From the NCBI RefSeq assembly GCF_019969845.1, contig NZ_JAHXYR010000009.1, positions 186,001 to 250,000 of the forward strand: 64,000 nucleotides of DNA, given 5' to 3'. The stretch is from Sphingobacterium sp. GVS05A (GTDB lineage Bacteria; Bacteroidota; Bacteroidia; Sphingobacteriales; Sphingobacteriaceae). The translations under genes were made by a program, and so were the position numbers. Below the pieces are notes generated by a model that saw only the letters and a list, made by a program, of their open reading frames with translations, had not been told where the DNA came from and ran no database searches. Positions 52,283-62,977 of the stretch are shown here, one piece after another; the first letter of the stretch is position 1; the number at the start of each line of letters is the position of its first letter.

Positions 52283-54427
52283 ATGATGAGACCAAAAACA
52301 CTATTCATAATTATTTTTGCGACAATCCTACCCATAATGGGATTTGGGCAATTTAAAGTTGCGCCACTCGGAAATACGATATATGAGGGTGTGTTTACAG
52401 GGAATGGTCTATTAGGAACGATGACCTACCTATCGGGTAACAAATCGGTGCGTATTGACATCGGCCGAACCGATGTATATGACCACCGTGCAAATTCGGA
52501 TGAGAAGTTGTTCGATAAGGCCCGTCTGCCATTGGGGTACTTTAATCTGGACCTGGGGAGTGCAATAGCCCAAAGCAAGGGTGATATCTATCTAAAGGAG
52601 GCTTATGCTGTTGCGACTGTCTCGACAGATCAGGGACAGATCAAAGTGAAAACGACGACACTTTCCAACGATAACATTATCTTATTAGAGGTGTTAAAAA
52701 AAGATTTTACGGGAAAGTACTCGCTCAATTGGGTGGCCGATTCGGCAATCAGTCCGCGAATGAAATTTTCCTATACCCAAAAACCAAAGATATACCTTGC
52801 CAATCCTGCTGGAAAGAATGGACAACAAGGTCACATAAAATATTATGAACAAGCATTAACAGCGGGTGGGGGATATACCACAGCTTATTTACTTCGATCA
52901 TCCAAAGATCTTGACACTTATGTTATCACAGTTGGCTACAGCCAAGAAGGAAAGGATTTTACAAAAGAAACTCTGGATTATCTCAAAAAAATCGACAATA
53001 GGAAAATAGCGAAGGGGCTGACACAACATCGTCAATGGTGGACAAGCTATTTTAAGGCATCTACACTCGAACTGCCTGATTCAACTTATCAAAGTTTCTA
53101 CGATATGCAATTATACAAGCTGGCAAGCGCAACCAGATCGGACAAGCCAGCTATGGATCTGCAAGGACCGTGGACGAGTCCCACTCCCTGGCCAGCTTAT
53201 TGGCTCAATCTAAATATACAGCTCGCATATTCGCCGACTTTTAAAGCAAATCACCTGGATATCGCTAATTCCTTGATTCAAATGATTGACAAAAATAAGG
53301 ATAATCTGCGTCTTAATGTTCCAGAGCCCTATCGTTACAATAGTATAGCCGTAGGTCGTTCTTCTGCATCGGATTTATGGAGTCCAGTATTATTGCAAAA
53401 AGGTGTCTCCCTTGAAAAAGCTTCTGATGGTGATAAAGAACTTGGTAACCTTGTATGGCTGCTGCACAGCTACTATCAGTATTATCGGGCAACACTGTCG
53501 CGAGATGTGTATGATCGTCTATTTCTACTTTTGAAGGAAGCAATCAACTACCATTTGCATTTGCTGGAGAAAGATCAAAATGGGAAATATGCTATCGCTG
53601 TTAAAACCTATTCCCCTGAATATTCAAAAGGATTTGCTTATAATACAAACTACGACCTATCAATCCTAAAGTGGGGCTTAAAGGCTTTACTGGAACTAGA
53701 TGACGAACGTGGAGGCAACGATCCACTTCATAAGGTGTGGAAGGATGTGCTGGCACATTTGGTTGAATACCCACAAAACACTGATGGTTTTATGATTGCC
53801 AAAGATGTACCCTATGACGAGTCACATCGACACTATTCGCATCTGATGATGATTTATCCTTTTTATGATGTAAACTGGGATCAAAAGGAAAATAGAGAGC
53901 TGATCGAAAAATCTATTGCACATTGGCAGAGTAAAAAGCAATGGCTTCAAGGGTATTCCTTTTCAGGGGCGGCTTCGATGTATGCCATGATAGGACGCGG
54001 CGATGCAGCTTTAGCCTCGTTGGATGTTTTATTGAACAAATATGTAAAAGCGAATACCCTCTATGCAGAAAGTGGTCCTGTGATCGAAACGCCGTTGGCC
54101 GCCATGGCAAGTATACAGGAGCTATGTCTGCAATATTGGAATGGGATATTGCGCGTATTCCCAGCTGTTCCGAGCAAATGGAAGGATGTCTCCTTTAACA
54201 ATTTTTTAGCGGATGGGGGCAATTTGATTTCTGCGCAACGTAAAAATGGGAATACAATAGCTGTTGAAGTTAAAAGCCAATACGGTGGAACATTAAAACT
54301 AAAGCTCGATATGCCTAACCCAATCTTTAAAATAAAAGGAAAGGGTAAGTATACGAAGCAGGAGGATGGTTTAATCCGATTAGAACTCAATAAGGGAGCT
54401 ATAGTCACTATCCGTGAAAGTAAATAA
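52283..54427 (+). CDS. GH95-like glycoside hydrolase
   Basis: The ATG at 52283 (MMRPKTLFIIIFATILP) gives a signal peptide ending FGQ; an upstream TTG in the same frame is less likely. The 715-residue protein has a beta N-terminal domain (FTGNGLLGTMTYLSGNK) and an alpha/alpha barrel. The GH95-type segment SPTPWPAYWLNLNIQLAYSP (about 312-331) keeps the NxN pair, and HRHYSHLMMIYPFY follows later. GH95 enzymes remove alpha-linked fucose or galactose. Sequence divergence leaves activity uncertain. It forms a pair with the GH88 gene 46 bases downstream. Expected location is the periplasm or outer membrane. Confidence 0.75.
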   Translation: MMRPKTLFIIIFATILPIMGFGQFKVAPLGNTIYEGVFTGNGLLGTMTYLSGNKSVRIDIGRTDVYDHRANSDEKLFDKARLPLGYFNLDLGSAIAQSKGDIYLKEAYAVATVSTDQGQIKVKTTTLSNDNIILLEVLKKDFTGKYSLNWVADSAISPRMKFSYTQKPKIYLANPAGKNGQQGHIKYYEQALTAGGGYTTAYLLRSSKDLDTYVITVGYSQEGKDFTKETLDYLKKIDNRKIAKGLTQHRQWWTSYFKASTLELPDSTYQSFYDMQLYKLASATRSDKPAMDLQGPWTSPTPWPAYWLNLNIQLAYSPTFKANHLDIANSLIQMIDKNKDNLRLNVPEPYRYNSIAVGRSSASDLWSPVLLQKGVSLEKASDGDKELGNLVWLLHSYYQYYRATLSRDVYDRLFLLLKEAINYHLHLLEKDQNGKYAIAVKTYSPEYSKGFAYNTNYDLSILKWGLKALLELDDERGGNDPLHKVWKDVLAHLVEYPQNTDGFMIAKDVPYDESHRHYSHLMMIYPFYDVNWDQKENRELIEKSIAHWQSKKQWLQGYSFSGAASMYAMIGRGDAALASLDVLLNKYVKANTLYAESGPVIETPLAAMASIQELCLQYWNGILRVFPAVPSKWKDVSFNNFLADGGNLISAQRKNGNTIAVEVKSQYGGTLKLKLDMPNPIFKIKGKGKYTKQEDGLIRLELNKGAIVTIRESK

Positions 54428-54473
54428 ATAAAAGCAAGCAAAATAAACAACGTATAGAAAGGGAATATAAATA

Positions 54474-55724
54474 ATGAGATTTAGAAAGCAAATTTTTATG
54501 ATTTTATGGGCTGCTCTGGGGACAGGTACTTTGGTCCATGGACAAACTGTGAAATTGAAACTGTCGAAAGAGTTTGTACAACAGCAACTTGATGCAGCTG
54601 CCAAGCAGATTAAAGTTTTGGATAAGGAAACGCCAGCGGATAAGTTTCCGAAAACATTTGAAAATGGTAAAGAGGTTTTTTCGTCATCGAGCTGGTGGTG
54701 TTCGGGATTCTATCCTGGGACTTTATTTTATTTATATGAAGGAACCAAAGATCCGGATCTATTAAAGAAAGCTGAGAATAAATTAACCCACTTGGAAAGA
54801 GAGAAGAATAACAAAGGTACGCATGACTTGGGCTTTATGTTGTTCTGTAGTTTTGGAAATGCCCTTCGATTGACCGGAAAGACGCAGCAATATGAACCAG
54901 TTTTGACAACAGGAGCAAATTCATTAGCGTCGCGTTATAGTCCGAAGACAAAAACTATCCGTTCATGGGATCACGGGTCCTGGGATTATCCCGTCATTAT
55001 AGACAATATGATGAACTTGGAGTTTTTGACACAGGTTTCTAAAATAACAGGAGATAAAAAGTATTATGATATTGCGGTCGCACATGCTGAAACAACATTA
55101 AAAAACCATTTTCGGAAAGATTATAGTTCTTACCACGTGATCGATTATGATAAGAATACAGGTAAAGTACGATCCAAAAAGACACATCAAGGTGCATTTG
55201 ATGAGTCTGCCTGGTCACGGGGACAGGGGTGGGCTTTATACGGTTATACAATGATGTACCGTGAAACAAAGAAAAAGGAGTTTTTAAAGCAGGCACAGCT
55301 GATAGCGAAATACATTCTTGACAATCCAGATCTACCCTCCGATCTAATTCCGTACTGGGATTTTGATAAGGATAAGATCGCTGCATCTGATAAGATGTAC
55401 CCGAATAAAGACTTAAGAGACGTCTCTGCCGCTGCTTTGTATGCTTCGGCGCTATTAGAGCTTTCGAAATACACTAAGGGTAGCGAATCTGCACTTTACT
55501 TCGATAAAGCGGAGACAATGATCAAAAATCTATCTCAAGCACCTTATTTGGCTACTTATGGCCAAAATGGAGGCTATATTCTTCAACATAGTGTGGGGGC
55601 GCTTCCTCTAAATTCGGAGATTGATGTACCACTGACATATGCTGACTACTATTATGTAGAGGCATTAGTGCGCTATAAAAGGCTCTTGGATGGCGAACCA
55701 ATGATTAAAGAAATCGCGAAGTAA
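54474..55724 (+). CDS. GH88 family unsaturated uronyl hydrolase
   Basis: This 416-residue protein has a signal peptide (MRFRKQIFMILWAALGTGTL, then VHGQ) and an alpha/alpha barrel with the GH88 features SSSWWCSGFYPGTLFYL near 71-87, HGSWDYPVIIDNMMNLE near 167-183, and DESAWSRGQGWALYGYTMM near 243-261. These enzymes hydrate and release the unsaturated uronic acid that polysaccharide lyases leave on oligosaccharides. It is the natural partner of uronic-acid polysaccharide breakdown, though no lyase is in this window. It lies 46 bases after the GH95-like gene and is co-transcribed. Confidence 0.85.
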   Translation: MRFRKQIFMILWAALGTGTLVHGQTVKLKLSKEFVQQQLDAAAKQIKVLDKETPADKFPKTFENGKEVFSSSSWWCSGFYPGTLFYLYEGTKDPDLLKKAENKLTHLEREKNNKGTHDLGFMLFCSFGNALRLTGKTQQYEPVLTTGANSLASRYSPKTKTIRSWDHGSWDYPVIIDNMMNLEFLTQVSKITGDKKYYDIAVAHAETTLKNHFRKDYSSYHVIDYDKNTGKVRSKKTHQGAFDESAWSRGQGWALYGYTMMYRETKKKEFLKQAQLIAKYILDNPDLPSDLIPYWDFDKDKIAASDKMYPNKDLRDVSAAALYASALLELSKYTKGSESALYFDKAETMIKNLSQAPYLATYGQNGGYILQHSVGALPLNSEIDVPLTYADYYYVEALVRYKRLLDGEPMIKEIAK

Positions 55725-55750
55725 ATAGCGTAAAGATACCAAGGTAAAGA

Positions 55751-55782
55751 TAACAAAGGCGCCCATTTAGGCGCCTTTGTTA
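55751..55782. terminator. Hairpin between GH88 and the convergent regulator
   Basis: A perfect 13-bp stem TAACAAAGGCGCC (55751-55763) / GGCGCCTTTGTTA (55770-55782) with loop CATTTA lies between the two converging genes, 27 bases after the GH88 stop. The T-tract is weak. Confidence 0.7.
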
Positions 55783-55843
55783 CTTTTAAATTTATTCGTA
55801 TCCTACTACAGTCTCTTTTCAAATATTTAATCCCTTTTGTTTT

Positions 55844-58800
55844 TTAATCATCTTCGTAGGAATCCGCTACTTGCTCTGACGGATTATACCCAAATTGTTT
55901 CTTGAACTCCCTGCTAAAGTACTTTCTTTCAGAAAATCCGACTGCATAGGCGACTTCACTGACATTCATCGAAGATTTTAGCAACTCCTTCGCTCTGTTA
56001 AGCCGGTACATTTTCACATAATTATTGATTGAAAGGTTGGATATCGCCCGGAGCTTTCGGTAAATAATAGGTGTGCTCATTCCCATCTTTCGGGAGATAA
56101 AATTAACATCAAAGTCATCCGACTGCATATTATCTTCGATCAGTTGATCTAATGTGGCAATAAATTGAGCATCCAGTTCATTGTCGAAATCTGTTTTTTT
56201 GACCTGAAATTCCTTGCTCTTTTTATGACTGATTGCTATGAGATTCTGGACAGATAGAAACAACAGCCTATTGTCAAAAGGTTTTGTTAGATAGATGTTT
56301 GCTCCGTATTGTAGGGCTTGTGTTTGTGATTCATTGTCTGTCACTGCAGTCAACAGGATAACAGGAATATGACTGGTTGCGATATTTGTTTTTACTGCCT
56401 GGCACAACTGGGTTCCATTCATATAAGGCATCATCAGATCAGATAAGATCAAGTCGGGAATATACTCTTGCGCTTTCGATAAGGCATCTTCTCCATTGAC
56501 AGCCGTGATGACGGTATAGCTATCCTGAAACAAATGAACAATGGTATCCAATAGCTCTCTATTGTCTTCGACAATGAGAATGGTCTGTTGCAAAGATCTG
56601 CCCAATATGGTCGGAATTGTTGAATTTGATTCATCTATTATGGTCATCGGGGAGTCTGTAGGAGAGGACATGCGGACTTTCGATAGCTTTGGCAAACGTA
56701 GGTTGAACACTGTCCACTCTCCTTTATCATCTTTCATGGTAAAACAACGGATCTCTCCCTGATGCTGTAGGACAATTTGCTTGGTTAAGGCTAGTCCGAT
56801 ACCAGTACCTATACTGTCATTTGCTTGTTCCTCCCGATAATATTCTTCAAAGATCTTGAATTGATTGTCCGTTGCGATGCCAATCCCGTTGTCAACGATG
56901 TTGATAATGATGTTGTCTTCGCTCTCAAGGAGTTCAAGATAAACTGTGCCATTCTCGGGTGTATACTTAATGGCGTTTGACAATAGATTGAACATGACCT
57001 TGTCAAATTGAACAGCGTCTATGGATTGTAACCCTACGGCATCCAATTGTCGGATATAATAATTGATATGTTTATTCTGAGCAAGATCATTGAGGAGGTA
57101 GAATGTATCTTCAATATATTCCCTGAAAGGGATATCGCTCTGTTTCAAGATGAAGTGCTTGTCATCAAATTTTTTGAAATCAAGTAGCTCGTTAACAACC
57201 CCCAATAATTTAGCTGCATTCTTTTTAATCCGTTTTATCTTAGATTGCGTGGCCGATAAGTTGGCCGTTTCGGTGATGATTTCATCCAGAGGTGACATGA
57301 TCAAGGTCAGCGGGGTACGAATCTCATGTGAAATTTGTGTAAAGAATTTGATTTTCTTCTCCTGTTCTCTTTCAGAATTGATCAGCATCTGGCGTTCTAC
57401 GACAAACCTGATAACAAAGTGTACACCGAGGGTAAATAATCCGGCGTATAAGAGGTAAGCCCACCAAGTTCTCCAGAGCGGAGGCTTTATATCCATGTTT
57501 ATTTGTAGAGGGGTACTGCTCCAGATACCATCGTTATTGCTGGCATATACACTGAGTGTATGCCTTCCTTCGGGAATATTGGTATATCTGACACTTGGCG
57601 TACCGGTTTCTATCCAATCCTTATCAAAACCTTCTAGTTTATAACGATATCTATTTTTCTGTGGTTTGATAAAATTGGAACTCGAAAAATTGACCGTGAT
57701 AAAATTCTCGTCATAACGTAATTGCAACGTATAGTTATTGGGCTGATCACCTTGCTGGATGCGACCATAGTTTAAGGGTGTATCTTCAAGGAATATATTT
57801 CTAAAAAGCACATTCGGTTTTTTCTGATTGAAAGTGATTTTTCGCGTGTCGATCGAAACTAAACCATTCAATGTAGTCACGAATAAAAATCCGGCTTCGC
57901 TGCTATAGACCTTTGCCCCTTGCATATTTTTAACAGGGAGACCATCGTACTGATTAAGTATAGTATTATACTTTGTTGTCGGATCGAAGAAAATCAGTCC
58001 ATTTTTGCTGCTGATCCAGAAATGTTTGTCGATAATGACAGGCCAGCCTAAGTTGTTATTATGAAAACGGGCTAGAGGCTTGATATCGCCCAAATGATAC
58101 AATTCGGTTGCAGTTGTAAACCAGATATCACCATCAGGATGGACATAAAACCCTTGAATGGATAATTTTGGGTCCGTAAATAGTTGAATAACTTTTGTCG
58201 TGGGATCTTGCTTGTAAAGCCGCCCACCTAATAAAAAATAAACACAATTTTTATTATCGGCTTGGATATCCGCCAATGTGGTAGGAAGTCCTTTGACCGG
58301 ATATGGCGGTTTCTCCGGAGGTGCAATATATAAACCAGCATTTGTACCCAGGTACAGATAATTGTCTACTCCGGCATAGATGCTATAGATATTATTTTTT
58401 AAATGTAGCGGATTTTTGTCCAAGAGGACATGGCGTGCAGTTTTAGTTTTTAAGTCAATGATCGAATAACCGCCACCATGCTGTGCCGCATAGAGGACAT
58501 TGTTACGTATTGACAAGTCCTTGATCAGATTAGATCGCGATAGTTTGGGAAAAGGTTGCATCGTTCCCGTCTTTTTATCCAAAAGATTTATTCCCTCCTC
58601 CTCCGTTCCGATCCAATAAGCATCTGGGGATTCTGCAAAACTGCCAATAATATCGCTATTTAGCCTGTTTTGAGGCAACTCACGACTCGAATAAACATGT
58701 AAGGGAATCATATTCGGATAAATGGCATTGATGCCGCCAAAATAAGTGCCTAACCAAATAATTTGTTGATCGTCGACAAATATATCATAAATGGAATTTT

Positions 58801-59704
58801 GGCTTAGTGAATGCGGAACCAAAGTATTGTGCTTGTAATTAATAAAAGGTGTACTACCGGTAAAGACAGAAAGCCCTTTTAGTGTGCCCAGCAATAATGT
58901 ATTATTTGGGCCTTTATTGATTTTTCGGATGTTATTACTTAGAAGGTTGCTGTTCCCTTCATGAATGTGCTGCCAATGCTTATCCGATAGTCGATATTGA
59001 AATAATCCCTGAAGTTTTGTCCCAATCCATAATGTGCCATTTTGATAATAAAAAGTGCTGACGATACCCTGATCTTTTAGCGGTAATGAGATACGTTCGA
59101 TGGACGTTATCTTATTCTCTTTTAACGTGCAAAATTCAATACCACTATCGCTGGCAACTGCATATGTTGTCGAATTAACAGGAACAATAGCTTGGACATG
59201 ATTGCGGGTCAGGATCGATTTTATGGTATAGGAATTTCCTAAAGGGACGGCAAGATATAGCCCGCGAGCGGAACAGAGGATGGTGTTATTGCCATGAACG
59301 TAAATATCATGAATAACTAAAGGAAGTTCAAATGACTTGTCTTGTTGATAGACAGGTTTTCTTTTGTCTATATTAAAAATGAAGAGTTTCGTTGCGGTTG
59401 CAATAAAAATATCATTGCGGGCATTGATATTAATCTTATTGATGTAATCTACATTTTTGAAAATCGAGTCCGTGACTAAAACATTGGTCACATTTCTGGA
59501 ATCATAAATAAATAGGTTGTTTCCCCCACCAAACCATAATTTACCTTGTCGATCCTGCGCGATTGTCAGTACCGCCTGTTTGTCCAGGATGTTATCCTGT
59601 GTCAGAGTTTCGAAACTAAAGTGCTGGGCACAACAAATGATACTTGAGCAGAGGAGCAATAAAGTGATGGCAATGCTTCGAATCTGTTGTACTGGGAATT
59701 TCAT
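55844..59704 (-). CDS. Hybrid two-component system regulator (HTCS) of the polysaccharide locus
   Basis: This 1286-residue one-piece sensor and activator has a signal peptide (1-26) and a periplasmic region of repeated beta-propeller units (IAQDRQGKLWFGGGN and many similar, about 45-640). A Y_Y_Y domain follows (about 680-740), then one membrane segment (about 752-772) and a HisKA domain with SHEIRTPLTLIM (His near 797). Beyond these lie a HATPase (DNGIGIA, GTGIGLALTKQ), a receiver with phosphoacceptor Asp in LILSDLMMPYMNG near 1087, and a C-terminal AraC helix-turn-helix (about 1180-1286, VGFSERKYFSREFKKQFG). HTCS proteins sense oligosaccharides and activate adjacent susC/D genes. It is divergent from susC, which it probably activates. 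Confidence 0.93.
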   Translation of the reverse strand: MKFPVQQIRSIAITLLLLCSSIICCAQHFSFETLTQDNILDKQAVLTIAQDRQGKLWFGGGNNLFIYDSRNVTNVLVTDSIFKNVDYINKININARNDIFIATATKLFIFNIDKRKPVYQQDKSFELPLVIHDIYVHGNNTILCSARGLYLAVPLGNSYTIKSILTRNHVQAIVPVNSTTYAVASDSGIEFCTLKENKITSIERISLPLKDQGIVSTFYYQNGTLWIGTKLQGLFQYRLSDKHWQHIHEGNSNLLSNNIRKINKGPNNTLLLGTLKGLSVFTGSTPFINYKHNTLVPHSLSQNSIYDIFVDDQQIIWLGTYFGGINAIYPNMIPLHVYSSRELPQNRLNSDIIGSFAESPDAYWIGTEEEGINLLDKKTGTMQPFPKLSRSNLIKDLSIRNNVLYAAQHGGGYSIIDLKTKTARHVLLDKNPLHLKNNIYSIYAGVDNYLYLGTNAGLYIAPPEKPPYPVKGLPTTLADIQADNKNCVYFLLGGRLYKQDPTTKVIQLFTDPKLSIQGFYVHPDGDIWFTTATELYHLGDIKPLARFHNNNLGWPVIIDKHFWISSKNGLIFFDPTTKYNTILNQYDGLPVKNMQGAKVYSSEAGFLFVTTLNGLVSIDTRKITFNQKKPNVLFRNIFLEDTPLNYGRIQQGDQPNNYTLQLRYDENFITVNFSSSNFIKPQKNRYRYKLEGFDKDWIETGTPSVRYTNIPEGRHTLSVYASNNDGIWSSTPLQINMDIKPPLWRTWWAYLLYAGLFTLGVHFVIRFVVERQMLINSEREQEKKIKFFTQISHEIRTPLTLIMSPLDEIITETANLSATQSKIKRIKKNAAKLLGVVNELLDFKKFDDKHFILKQSDIPFREYIEDTFYLLNDLAQNKHINYYIRQLDAVGLQSIDAVQFDKVMFNLLSNAIKYTPENGTVYLELLESEDNIIINIVDNGIGIATDNQFKIFEEYYREEQANDSIGTGIGLALTKQIVLQHQGEIRCFTMKDDKGEWTVFNLRLPKLSKVRMSSPTDSPMTIIDESNSTIPTILGRSLQQTILIVEDNRELLDTIVHLFQDSYTVITAVNGEDALSKAQEYIPDLILSDLMMPYMNGTQLCQAVKTNIATSHIPVILLTAVTDNESQTQALQYGANIYLTKPFDNRLLFLSVQNLIAISHKKSKEFQVKKTDFDNELDAQFIATLDQLIEDNMQSDDFDVNFISRKMGMSTPIIYRKLRAISNLSINNYVKMYRLNRAKELLKSSMNVSEVAYAVGFSERKYFSREFKKQFGYNPSEQVADSYEDD

Positions 59705-59844
59705 AGATAAATAGAGGTTACAGCATCAAATTTAAGATTTTACCCCTTAATATTTATAAAAATCACCCTACTAAATCGTCGTTCTTGCTCAATTTTGACA
59801 TAGTTAAGTAACCATTTTTAATTATAAAACCAATTTCCTAAAGT

Positions 59845-62800
59845 ATGGCTAAGTTTTACGCAATTGGATTGTCCGCTATGACGCTATTTTCTGTAGGTGC
59901 AGTTCATGCCCAGCAGAAAGTAAATGTAACAGGCCAAATCAAAGACAGTCAAGGAACACCGCTATCAGGTGTAACAATTCGTGAGAAGGGCGGAACAGTC
60001 TCAACTTCTACAAATGGATCAGGAACCTATTCCTTATCTGTAAACCCTAACGCAACGCTAGTAATTTCTTATGTTGGTTATCAAAACCAAGAGATAGCAC
60101 TAAACAATCGCAAAATAGTTAACGTCACGCTGGAGGGGGCAAGTTCGGCAATTGATGAAGTCGTTGTTGTAGGATATGGAACACAGAAAAAAGCAAATTT
60201 GACGAGTTCGGTATCTACAATAGATCAAAAAGTTCTGGATTCCCGCCCAATATCCAATGTCATGTCTGCAATGCAGGGAGCTGCACCCGGCTTAGTTGTG
60301 ACTCGCTCTGGTGGACAGCCGGGCGCCGAGGGCTTTTCGGTTAATATTCGTGGGGATCTATCTACGGGGTCATCTAATCCATTGGTACTTATTGATGGCG
60401 TTCCCGGTAGTTTAACCTACACCAATCCGGACGATATTGCAAGTATATCTATTCTGAAAGATGCCTCGGCAACTGCTATATATGGCTCTAGGGGAGCAGC
60501 CGGTGTTGTTCTTGTGACGACAAAATCTGGTCAGGGAAAATTGAAGGTAAACTATCAAGGGATGTGGACGGCAAAAAAGATGGGACTTTTTCCAGAGCGG
60601 ATTAATAGCTGGGAGGAGGCTGAGATGCAGAACCTAGCTCGTATTAATGCCGGTCAATCTCCAGATTGGTCAGCTGAATTAATTGCCTTGATGAAGGATC
60701 CCAATCAATATTATAGAATTAACCCAACTAACCCCACTGCATATCAATATTTTGGCAATTATAATTATCCAGAGATTTTACTCAAAGATAAATCAACCCG
60801 TTTAAATCAAAATCTATCTATTTCAGGAAGTACAGAAAAGGATAATTACTTGTTTTCTTTAGGCTATATCATGGATAAAGGAATTTTTAGATTTGGCCCA
60901 GATGACTATAAACGTTTGAATGGACGGTTTAATTATCATAGAGAACTTTCCAAGATATTTAGCTTGGACTCTAAAATATTATACAGTAGATCGGAGAGAA
61001 ATACAAGCGTTTTGGGAGCCAGTAATGATTATGGATTGATCTATAATATTGTTTCATCGCGGAGCCTAAGTCCGATATATCTTCCCGAAAGTGGTGATAC
61101 AAAATATGCTGCTGGAAGTGCTGCTGGCGAAACTGTTGGGTTATTAAAGGATGGTGGACGTAACAATAATGTCATTCAAGAAATTGGCGGTAGTTTTGAA
61201 TTGGGGGCAAAGGATGTTTTTACAGAAGGTTTAAAACTACGCGTTTTATATAGTCCAAGGATAGTAGTCGAAAATGATAATAATACTAGAATACCAGTCC
61301 CAATGTATAATGTAAATGGACGAACAGGATGGGCAGGGGGAATTAATCTTAATTCAATAATGAAAGGACGTTCTCAGACATTAACGAACAATTGGCAAGC
61401 AGTAGGTGAGTATAATCGCACTTTTAATGAAAAACATGAAGTATTAGCACGTGGAGGCTACCGTTATGACGATTATCGCTACGATTATATTGGCGCGTCG
61501 GCTTCTAATCTTCCAACGGATGACGTCTTGGCTTTAAGTCAGTTTGGGGATAAAAATAACACCACTGTTGGCGATAATATACAAACCAATACATTGATTT
61601 CTTTCTTTGGTACCGCGCAATATGTTTTTGATCAAAAATATATTATCCAGGGAACCTTAAATAGAGAGGGAAGTTCTCGTTTATCTCCAGCTAACCGCTG
61701 GATCACTTTACCTGGTATCTCTGCAGGATGGCGGATAAATAATGAATCTTGGTTTGGGGCTGCTTCTAAAATATTCAATGAATTAAAATTGAGAGCTGCC
61801 TGGGGTAAACAAGCCAATGACCCCAATAGTGATAATCCTCGCGCAAGCAATTATGACTATACAAATCTATTATCTAAGGGCGATGCATATCCATTTAATA
61901 ATGTCCGTAATACCTATTATTGGATTAACGCCGCCGCGTCACCTTTAAGAAAATGGGAAAAAGTGACAAATACTGATGTAGGATTGGATTTTGCGATGTT
62001 CAATAGAAAACTCGATGGATCATTCTCCTATTTTTGGAGACAAACAAGAGGAACTTATGGGGTAGTCATTCAACCAGGTGTATTTGGTATTGGAAGCCCG
62101 AGTACTAATATTGGCGATTTTGATTCTTGGGGCTGGGAACTGAGCTTAAATTGGCGTGATAAGATAGGGGAGGATTTCAATTATTCTATTGGTGCTAACT
62201 TATCTGATAATAACAATAAAGTTGTTAAATTTTTAAATAGAACCAATGTAAGTAATGGTGTCGCTTCCCTTTTAGAAGGATATTCTAAAAACTCAATTTT
62301 TGGATACCGTACGGATGGTTACTTCCAAAATGCTGATGAGATAAAAAATAACCAGGTAAATCATCAAAACCCTAATTTGGGGCCTGGAGATATTCGCTAT
62401 GTTGATGTAAATGGTGATGGAATTATTTCCTCTGGCAAAGGTAACTTAGAAGATCCAGGTGATTTAGTATACCTCGGTACTCAAAATCCAAGATATTCTT
62501 TCGGATTGAATCTAGGTTTTAATTATAAAGGATTTGATTTTAGTGCATTTATTCAAGGTGTTGGGAAAAGAGAGTTTTTACTACCTTCCGTTTTGACCCT
62601 TCCTTATGTTGAAAGCTGGCGGCAGGCCTGGGCCATCCATAAAGATTACTGGACGCCAGAAAATCCAAATGCAATGTTCCCAAGACCAGTTATGGGTGGG
62701 GGAAGTAATACAAGGATTTCCGATAAATGGGTAGTCAATGGTGCCTATGCACGCATGAAAAATATCCAATTGGGCTATACCTTACCAAAGGAATTGACGA

Positions 62801-62964
62801 CAAGAGCGAAAATAGAACGTTTAAGAGTCTTTTTCTCCGGCGAAGATCTATTTGAATTTAAAAAATCATGGAACCCTTATTATGATCCTGAAACGCCAAA
62901 TGGACAGGCATTCGGATATCCATTTTTCCGTTCATTCACATTAGGGGTAAATGTTACGTTTTAA
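59845..62964 (+). CDS. SusC/RagA family TonB-dependent outer-membrane receptor
   Basis: This 1039-residue protein has a signal peptide (1-22, ending HAQ) and a carboxypeptidase-like regulatory domain (about 28-103: VTGQIKDSQGTPLSGVTIRE). The linker DEVVVVGYGTQKKANL near 105-120 is typical of the TonB-box region. The plug (VDGVPG-like, here LIDGVPGSLTY) and a large C-terminal barrel ending in Phe follow. With SusD it binds and imports oligosaccharides across the outer membrane using TonB energy. It is divergent from the HTCS, with a 140-base shared promoter gap, and precedes susD by 13 bases. Confidence 0.95.
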   Translation: MAKFYAIGLSAMTLFSVGAVHAQQKVNVTGQIKDSQGTPLSGVTIREKGGTVSTSTNGSGTYSLSVNPNATLVISYVGYQNQEIALNNRKIVNVTLEGASSAIDEVVVVGYGTQKKANLTSSVSTIDQKVLDSRPISNVMSAMQGAAPGLVVTRSGGQPGAEGFSVNIRGDLSTGSSNPLVLIDGVPGSLTYTNPDDIASISILKDASATAIYGSRGAAGVVLVTTKSGQGKLKVNYQGMWTAKKMGLFPERINSWEEAEMQNLARINAGQSPDWSAELIALMKDPNQYYRINPTNPTAYQYFGNYNYPEILLKDKSTRLNQNLSISGSTEKDNYLFSLGYIMDKGIFRFGPDDYKRLNGRFNYHRELSKIFSLDSKILYSRSERNTSVLGASNDYGLIYNIVSSRSLSPIYLPESGDTKYAAGSAAGETVGLLKDGGRNNNVIQEIGGSFELGAKDVFTEGLKLRVLYSPRIVVENDNNTRIPVPMYNVNGRTGWAGGINLNSIMKGRSQTLTNNWQAVGEYNRTFNEKHEVLARGGYRYDDYRYDYIGASASNLPTDDVLALSQFGDKNNTTVGDNIQTNTLISFFGTAQYVFDQKYIIQGTLNREGSSRLSPANRWITLPGISAGWRINNESWFGAASKIFNELKLRAAWGKQANDPNSDNPRASNYDYTNLLSKGDAYPFNNVRNTYYWINAAASPLRKWEKVTNTDVGLDFAMFNRKLDGSFSYFWRQTRGTYGVVIQPGVFGIGSPSTNIGDFDSWGWELSLNWRDKIGEDFNYSIGANLSDNNNKVVKFLNRTNVSNGVASLLEGYSKNSIFGYRTDGYFQNADEIKNNQVNHQNPNLGPGDIRYVDVNGDGIISSGKGNLEDPGDLVYLGTQNPRYSFGLNLGFNYKGFDFSAFIQGVGKREFLLPSVLTLPYVESWRQAWAIHKDYWTPENPNAMFPRPVMGGGSNTRISDKWVVNGAYARMKNIQLGYTLPKELTTRAKIERLRVFFSGEDLFEFKKSWNPYYDPETPNGQAFGYPFFRSFTLGVNVTF

Positions 62965-62977
62965 AACCTGGGAAATT